From DATLMR01 sp035634255 (GTDB lineage Bacteria; Acidobacteriota; Blastocatellia; UBA7656): DNA of 14,537 nt. Below, one piece after another: positions 8,201 to 12,800 of this stretch. Location of the stretch: assembly GCA_035634255.1 (NCBI GenBank), contig DASQDI010000113.1, positions 1 to 14,537 on the forward strand, given 5' to 3'. The notes under the pieces are model-generated. The model was given only the letters and a program-made list of their open reading frames with translations. It had not been told where the DNA came from and made no database searches. A program made the translations under genes and the position numbers. How positions within the stretch are numbered: position 1 is the first letter of the stretch; the number at the start of each line of letters is the position of its first letter.

Positions 8201-8599
8201 GCGGACCAGAGAGGCTCGGAACAGTAGCCCCCCGGAAAGGTCGAATGGTCTCTGCGCCTCTTCGAAGGCGAGGCGAGAGAGTTCGCGCTCTCTCCTGTCC
8301 GCAGGCATCCCCCCGAGATCGATGATCGTCAGGCGGAATTCCGGCACGCTGCCGATGACCTGGACCGGCTCCCCATCCAGAATAGAGAATGACGTGCGTA
8401 TTACCTCGTGGCGCCCGATTATTTCGACGAGGGCCGCTTCCATCGCGGCGAAATCGAGACGGCCCGAGAGACGGGCAGCCGCAGGCACGTTATGAACAGG
8501 GCTACCCGGATTCAGCTGTTCGAGGAACCATAGACGCTGCTGGCCGAAGGATGTCGGAAAGACAAAGACATCTTCGCCTGTTGCTTGCTTGCTCTGCAC
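5282..8599 (-). CDS. Single-module NRPS, C-A-PCP
   Basis: Complete 1105-residue NRPS that adds one amino acid and hands the chain to the PKS. C domain about 12-450: HHVVSDG at 146-152, an ordinary peptide-bond-forming motif of LCL type. A domain about 470-970: A1 LSYGEL, A2 LKAGGAYVP (543 on), A3 YTSGSTGRPKG (622-632), A4 FDIS (667-670), A5 NTYGLTE (765-771), A7 YRTGD, A8 HQVKIRGFRIELGE, A10 NGKIDR. Eight residues aligned to GrsA positions plus the A10 Lys give DIESIATVVK, which I cannot assign. PCP about 985-1060 with Ser1023 in LGGHSL for phosphopantetheine. No epimerase, methyltransferase or thioesterase. The C-terminal tail (1065-1105) is Arg/Glu rich and probably helical, like NRPS tails that dock to a PKS. 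Start GTG at 8599, chosen for GGAGG six bases upstream and because it leaves the normal short lead into the C domain. Confidence 0.96.
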   Translation of the reverse strand: MQSKQATGEDVFVFPTSFGQQRLWFLEQLNPGSPVHNVPAAARLSGRLDFAAMEAALVEIIGRHEVIRTSFSILDGEPVQVIGSVPEFRLTIIDLGGMPADRRERELSRLAFEEAQRPFDLSGGLLFRASLVRLSDAEHVLLLTLHHVVSDGWSLGVLVREIVELYGAFRMGRPSPLPDLPIQYADFACWQRDRLQSEVLQSDLSYWERQLSGSLPVLDLPTDHPRGSTWSSNGAAAYFSLPESLTGGLKDLSRREGATLFMTLLAAFQSLLHRYTGQEDILVGTPIANRNRPELERLIGLFINNLIIRADLSGNPSFKELLARVRKVALEAYAHQDLPFEKLVEQLQPERNLSHTPLFQVLFALQNSPAATLELPGLSTTLMEIHNGTAKFDLALLMEEKGGGLQGLLEYNTGLFREETIQRMIGHFRVLLEGVLASPDTPVSQLPLLTGAERGDLLTRWSQGPEGLPESDCIHRLFEQAAARAPGSVAVFHEGEQLSYGELNAKANRLAHYLRELGVGPDILVGLCMDRSVEMIVGMLGILKAGGAYVPVDPMYPADRIAFMLDDARAPVIVTRESLSASLPQGRARLVCLDSQAEMISERRADNPAVDLSPDNLAYVIYTSGSTGRPKGTMIQHGSLVNYTRTAIEKYGVEPEDRVLQFCSISFDISVEEIFPCLARGAALVLRSDSMLSSAPIFLEKCRQWGLTMLSLPTAYWHELTAGLGEGSPPLPPALRMVIIAGERAMPERVRSWLMHVDERPRLINTYGLTESTVVSTMCELTRASVDVTREVPIGLPIRSTQVYILDKHLEPTPIGVPGELYIGGLLLARGYFNRPEVTAERFLPDPYSPGPGARLYRTGDLARFLDDGNIEFMGRADHQVKIRGFRIELGEVETAMAQHPSVRECVVVAREETPGHKRLVAYVVSKQEEVNFGELRGFLHDRLPEYMVPSAFVPMDALPLSPNGKIDRGALPAPESNRPQLGVEYTAPRDEIEGSIAAIWQEVLKVEKVGAHDNFFDLGGHSLLMVQAQTRLSSALKRDISMMEMFQYSTVSSLASYLKNAGGESQADQHRPERSEEFREPMRRRREARLKHRALEASQGGQDE
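5294..5301 (-). promoter_or_regulatory. Ribosome binding site of the PKS gene
   Basis: AAGGAGGT on the minus strand, with five bases between GGAGG and the ATG at 5289. This long match to the 16S rRNA tail lies inside the end of the preceding NRPS gene and fixes the PKS start. Confidence 0.88.
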
Positions 8600-8683
8600 T
8601 TTCGTCCTCCTGAGAGCCCGCCGGCGGGGGAGTGGCTGAGACCCCCGGCGCGGACCGAGACTCCTCTCGGTATACGATTGCGA
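8600..8683 (-). other. Intergenic spacer with small inverted repeats
   Basis: 84 bases between the desaturase stop and the next NRPS start. It holds CCGAGA-GGAG-TCTCGG (8655-8670; 6-bp stem, 4-base loop), the perfect 12-bp palindrome CCCGCCGGCGGG (8617-8628), and the ribosome binding site. No U-tract follows either repeat, so they do not look like intrinsic terminators. They could stabilise or attenuate the mRNA between genes. I see no promoter. Confidence 0.5.
8606..8610 (-). promoter_or_regulatory. Ribosome binding site deciding the GTG start of the one-module NRPS
   Basis: GGAGG with a six-base spacer (ACGAAA) to the GTG at 8599. It supports GTG as the start; no ATG lies nearby at a suitable distance. 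Confidence 0.82.
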
Positions 8684-9643
8684 TCAGGCCCCGGCGCTCC
8701 TGGCCTTCTCGGCCTTCTCGGGCTCCGGCGTCTTCCCGAAGGTGTGGTTGTAGAGCTGGTGGAGAAAGCCCTTGTAGAAGGACCAGTAGGAAATCTCAAG
8801 GGTCTCTATGTTTTTAACGACGTATTTGTGAAGCTCGGGGAATTTGTCGTTAGGCACGCCGGGCAGCCAGTGGTGTTCGACGTGGTAGTTGTTCCCATCG
8901 GTGAACCACGTGCCGAACCTGCTCGCCTTTATCGTCCTCGTGTTCTTCAGGACGTCGGGGATGCCGACGTTGCAGCCGATGTGCTCCGGCAGCTCTATCA
9001 GGGCGTGGGTCGGGACCCCGATCAGCAGCGGGACGAGCCAGAGCTTCAGGAAGAGGGTGGTCTCGAAGCCTATCGTGACCCCGAGCATCGCGAGCAGGAA
9101 CACGGCCATCAGCCTGTACTCGTTCCGGATGCGCGAGATGGCCCTCGGGTTGGCGTCCCTCGTGAGCCCGCCGAAGATCGACTGCCAGATGAACCCGGCG
9201 ACGTCGCGGTAATGGCGGACCATGAAGAGGTGGGGGATCAGCGCCCTGACGCTCGTCAGCACCTCGTACCCGTAGTTGAAGAACTCCTTGTCCTCGGGAG
9301 TGCCGAGGAGCTTGTGGTGCTTCATGTGGCTCGTCTGGTAGTCCGAATAGGAGACGAGCAGAGGGAGGCCGAGGAAGATGCCCACGCGCCTGTTCCAGGG
9401 CTTGCCCCTGAAGGCAGTCTTGTGAAGGCATTGGTGCTGCAACTCGACCGCGTGAGCGTACATCAGGCCGAGGAAGATTGAGGGGATCACCCATAAATAG
9501 CCGGGGGCCGCCCATGCCAGGTAGACAAAAGCGGCGGTCAACAAGACAAGTATCAGAAGCTTGATTTGAAAAGGTTGCGTGTTCACTTCCATAAGACGGC
9601 GCAGGTCCATGCCGTCGATCTCTTCTCCAACTGTTAGCTGCAT
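8684..9643 (-). CDS. Membrane fatty-acid-desaturase-family diiron enzyme
   Basis: 319-residue integral membrane oxidoreductase of the fatty acid desaturase superfamily. These enzymes use a histidine-bound diiron centre and O2 to desaturate or hydroxylate unactivated C-H bonds. Seen: HQCLH (70-74), HMKHH (106-110) and HVEHH (254-258), the last in the family-typical context NNYHVEHHWLPGVP; an extra His221 in EHIGC. Hydrophobic segments at about 27-62, 86-98 and 178-212 fit a four-helix membrane core. Length is normal. The C-terminal 20 residues are charged. It lies between two NRPS genes and presumably belongs to the pathway. Members of this superfamily in other natural-product clusters modify carrier-bound acyl chains (JamB in jamaicamide) or amino-acid-derived products (RtxC in rhizobitoxine), cited from memory. 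Substrate and reaction type cannot be read from sequence. The start is ATG 9643; an in-frame TTG at 9655 overlaps the GGAGG and is not used. Confidence 0.9.
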   Translation of the reverse strand: MQLTVGEEIDGMDLRRLMEVNTQPFQIKLLILVLLTAAFVYLAWAAPGYLWVIPSIFLGLMYAHAVELQHQCLHKTAFRGKPWNRRVGIFLGLPLLVSYSDYQTSHMKHHKLLGTPEDKEFFNYGYEVLTSVRALIPHLFMVRHYRDVAGFIWQSIFGGLTRDANPRAISRIRNEYRLMAVFLLAMLGVTIGFETTLFLKLWLVPLLIGVPTHALIELPEHIGCNVGIPDVLKNTRTIKASRFGTWFTDGNNYHVEHHWLPGVPNDKFPELHKYVVKNIETLEISYWSFYKGFLHQLYNHTFGKTPEPEKAEKARSAGA

Positions 9644-9647
9644 ATTG

Positions 9648-9653
9648 ACCTCC
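9648..9653 (-). promoter_or_regulatory. Ribosome binding site deciding the desaturase start
   Basis: GGAGGT on the minus strand, with five bases between GGAGG and ATG at 9643. The upstream in-frame TTG at 9655 shares its last bases with this element, so the protein begins MQLTVGEE. Confidence 0.87.
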
Positions 9654-9744
9654 AATAGTGTCGGTTTCTCTTGCGTGATGGTTTTGAGGGAGTGTGATCT
9701 TCCCTGCTCTACGTGACTGCGATCATGCGGAGTTGTGAAAGTGT

Positions 9745-9762
9745 ATGTCCCGAGCGGGACAT
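9745..9762. promoter_or_regulatory. Perfect 18-bp palindrome ATGTCCCGAGCGGGACAT (operator or hairpin)
   Basis: Two perfect 8-base arms (ATGTCCCG and CGGGACAT) around two bases, in the gap between the upstream NRPS and the desaturase, about 100 bases before the desaturase start. As RNA it could fold into a 7-bp stem with a 4-base loop, but no U-tract follows on the minus strand, so it is a poor terminator. It could be a binding site for a dimeric regulator of an internal promoter, or a 5' UTR hairpin. I do not recognise it as the site of a named regulator. Confidence 0.5.
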
Positions 9763-9814
9763 CAAATTGTTAGGGAATCGTCGGGGGATTGTCAGGCCGA
9801 CGGGCCCCGGGCGC

Positions 9815-12800
9815 TCACCCGCGAGATGTGCCTTCCTTCTTCCCGGATGGGAAAACGAGAGCGCCCCCTTTGGACAGAATCGCCCTGCGGGATTCGCGCG
9901 CGACGGGGATGATCTCGGGCAGGCTCACGGACGCCGTGGAGAGTCGCGCTTCTTCCACGAGCCTCGCCAGCCCGCGAATCGTCGTGGACTCGAAAAGGCT
10001 TCTCAGAGGCAGCTCCACCTTGAGCGCGTCCCGCATCCGCGACAGGACCTGAGTCGCCAGTAACGAATGGCCCCCTAGCTCAAAGAAACTTTCATCCACG
10101 CTCACCCGCTCGGCCCCGAGGACTTCCCTCCATATCTCGGCCAGAGCTTCCTCCGTCTGGCCCTGAGGGGCGGTGTAACTCTTCTCTTCGGAGGCCCCGA
10201 CGCCCCGGATGGAGTTGAGGGCCTTGCGGTCCACCTTGCCATTGGCATTCAGCGGCAGGCGTTCGATCATCACGAACTCGGACGGCAGCATGTAATCCGG
10301 CAGCCTCTCCCTCAGAAAGCCCCTCAGGTCACTCGGCGCGGGGCCGGGCGCGGTGCGCGGCACGACGTAGGCGAATAAGCGCCTGTCGCCGGGCAGGACT
10401 TCCCGCACCGACACCACGGCTTCCCTTACCGCCGGGTGCTGGCTCAGGGCCACTTCGATCTCTCCGAGCTCGATGCGGAAGCCCCTGATCTTCACCTGAT
10501 GGTCGATCCTGCCGAGGAATTCCATGTTGCCATCGGCCCAGTAGCGGGCGCGGTCGCCGGTCCTGTAGAGCCGCGCGCCCGGCGCGCCGCCGAAGGGGTC
10601 GGGGATGAACTTCTCCGCCGTGAGCCGCGCGTCCGTGTACCCCACAGCGAGGCACTCGCCCCCGATGAACAACTCTCCCGCGACCCCGACCGGGCAGGGG
10701 TTGAGGTGGCGGTCGAGCACGTGATACCGGGCATTCGAGATCGGCTTCCCGTAAGGGATGCTGACCCAGTTCGGGTGGACCGCTCCGACCGGGAAGCTGT
10801 TCGACCAGATGCTCGCTTCGGTCGCGCCGCCGAGGCTGACGACCCTCGCATTCGGGAAGACGGCCCTTACCTGATCGGGTAGCGACACGGGTATCCAGTC
10901 GCCGCTCAGGAGCACGAGCCTCAGCCGGTCGGTCCTCTCGCGTGAGGCCGACTTCGGGAACAGAGGGGCGAGTTGCTGTAGGGCCGCGGGCGCTGAATCC
11001 CAGATCGTGATGCCTTCGTCGCAGATCAGGTCCACGAGCCTTTGCGGGTCGCGCAGCTCCTTACCCGAGGCGACCCGAATCGTGGCCCCCGCCGAAAGCG
11101 CCCCGAATATGTCATAGACCGAAAGGTCGAAGCAGAGCGAAGTCACAAACAGCAGGCGATCACCCGGCCCGACCTTGTAATTCGCATTCACCCAATCGAG
11201 AACGTTCACGACGCTCTTGTGAGAGACGAGCACGCCCTTAGGCTCGCCCGTCGAGCCCGACGTGAAGATGATGTAAGCCAGACCGTCAGGGACCGGCGGG
11301 ACGGAGGGCTTCTCTTCCGGGCACCGCTCAAGGTGCCAGCCGGTCGAGAGCCTCTTCTCAACATCCGCTTCGCGCCCGGCCGCCCGGCCGGACTCGCCCG
11401 AAGCCGATTTGTGTAAGATCACGTCGTAGCGATAACCGAGCTCGTTATCGAACCCGTCGGATCGGTGCCTGACGGTCACTTCATCGATCTGAGAATTCAA
11501 CGCCCGGAGCGAATTGAAAAACCCCTCGTCGAAGTAAAGCTCGCTCTCAAGCGATGTCTTCGTGCGCGCGCCGGGGTGCTTGCTCTGGAACTCCACGAGC
11601 GAAGATTTAAAATCTTCCCTGCGGCGCGAGTCCAGGATGTCGGCAAGCAGTATCCGGCCGCCCGGCGCGAGCAGCCGGAGCGCATTGTCGATGACCTGCT
11701 TCGCGTAAATAAGTCCGGGGAAGAACTGCATCGTGCTGGCGATGATTATGAGATCGAATTGCTCGGCGTCCCACGACGCGATGTCGTCGGCAAAGCCCGT
11801 GACAAGCTCGATGTTGGAGTAGCCCTCGCGGGCCACGACCTCGCGGTTGCGTGACTGCGTTAGCTCCGAGGGGTCGAGCCCCACGTAACGCGCGGACTCC
11901 GGGGCTATCCTGTACATGATCAGGCCCGCGCCGCAGCCCATTTCAAGGACTCGCCTGTCCTTGCCGAGGTATGGCTTCGATAAGGCGACGACGTGATTTA
12001 CGTACTCTTCGACCTCAGCCTCGGAGAACGGCTCCCCGGTGTAGCTGCTCACGAACCCGCCCGCGCTCACCACATCGGTCGCCCGGTCCGCGATGCCGTC
12101 CCAGAACGCCCTCTGCACATTGCGGTCGAGCGACTCCGCCGAGGGCTCCTGGCTCCCAACGTCCATGCAGACGACGTTGGTCAGCTTCGGGAGCCTCCAC
12201 TGAATATCGAATACGGTTCTGAGTTGCGCGTACTGCGTGAGAAGAAAACGGACTCCGAGCGAATCGAGAATCCAGCGCAGCCGCTCGGCAGGCCACGCCG
12301 GGTCAAGGGGCACGTAAGTCCCTCCCGCCTTCAGGATGCCCAGTACGCCGAGCAGCATGTTCGTCGAGCGGTCCATGCAGACCCCGACAAGCTCGCCCGC
12401 GACCGCGCCGGATGAGAGCAGGTGTTGCGCCACCCGGTTCGCCTGACTCTCCATCTCTCCGTAAGTAACGCGCCCGCCCTCGAAGATGGCCGCCACCAGG
12501 TCAGGGTCGGTGCCCGCGCGCGCTTCGAAAAGCTCGTGCAGGCACAGGTCGTCCCGGTAATCGATTCGCGTGTCGTTCCAGCCGTGAAGGATCATACGCC
12601 GCTCGTCTTCGGTCAGGACCTCCAGCATCGAGATGCGGCGGCCGGGATTGGAGACGAACTCATTCAGTAAAGTTATTAGCTGGCCCGAGAGCCTCTCGAT
12701 TGTCGATGAATCGAAGAGGTCCGTGTTGTACTCGAAGTACCCTTTCAACCCGCCCTCGCCTTCTTCGAGCGATAGCGTGAGGTCGAACTTCGAAGTCCCG

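Larger units (their letters stand above)
9644..9814 (-). other. 171-base intergenic region upstream of the desaturase
   Basis: Largest non-coding stretch in the window and locally less GC-rich than the genes. It contains the 18-bp palindrome at 9745-9762, a weak inverted repeat CGTCGG/CCGACG (9779-9784 and 9797-9802) just after the upstream NRPS stop, and the desaturase ribosome binding site. No convincing -35/-10 pair is visible. An internal promoter is possible but unproven; otherwise the four genes form one operon. Confidence 0.55.

Noticed and set aside
6617..8227. 536-codon open frame on the plus strand
   Set aside because: It lies wholly antisense to the NRPS C-A region, whose motifs are all intact on the minus strand. 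The encoded protein is rich in Arg, Gly, Pro and Glu with no recognisable domain. GC-rich codon bias commonly produces such shadow frames.
9644..9655. TTG start at 9655 for the desaturase
   Set aside because: The TTG overlaps the GGAGGT that sits at proper distance from ATG 9643, so it would use its own ribosome binding site as codons.
9779..9802. Intrinsic terminator after the first NRPS (CGTCGG/CCGACG)
   Set aside because: The stem is only 6 bp with a 12-base loop and no U-tract. It is too weak to call.
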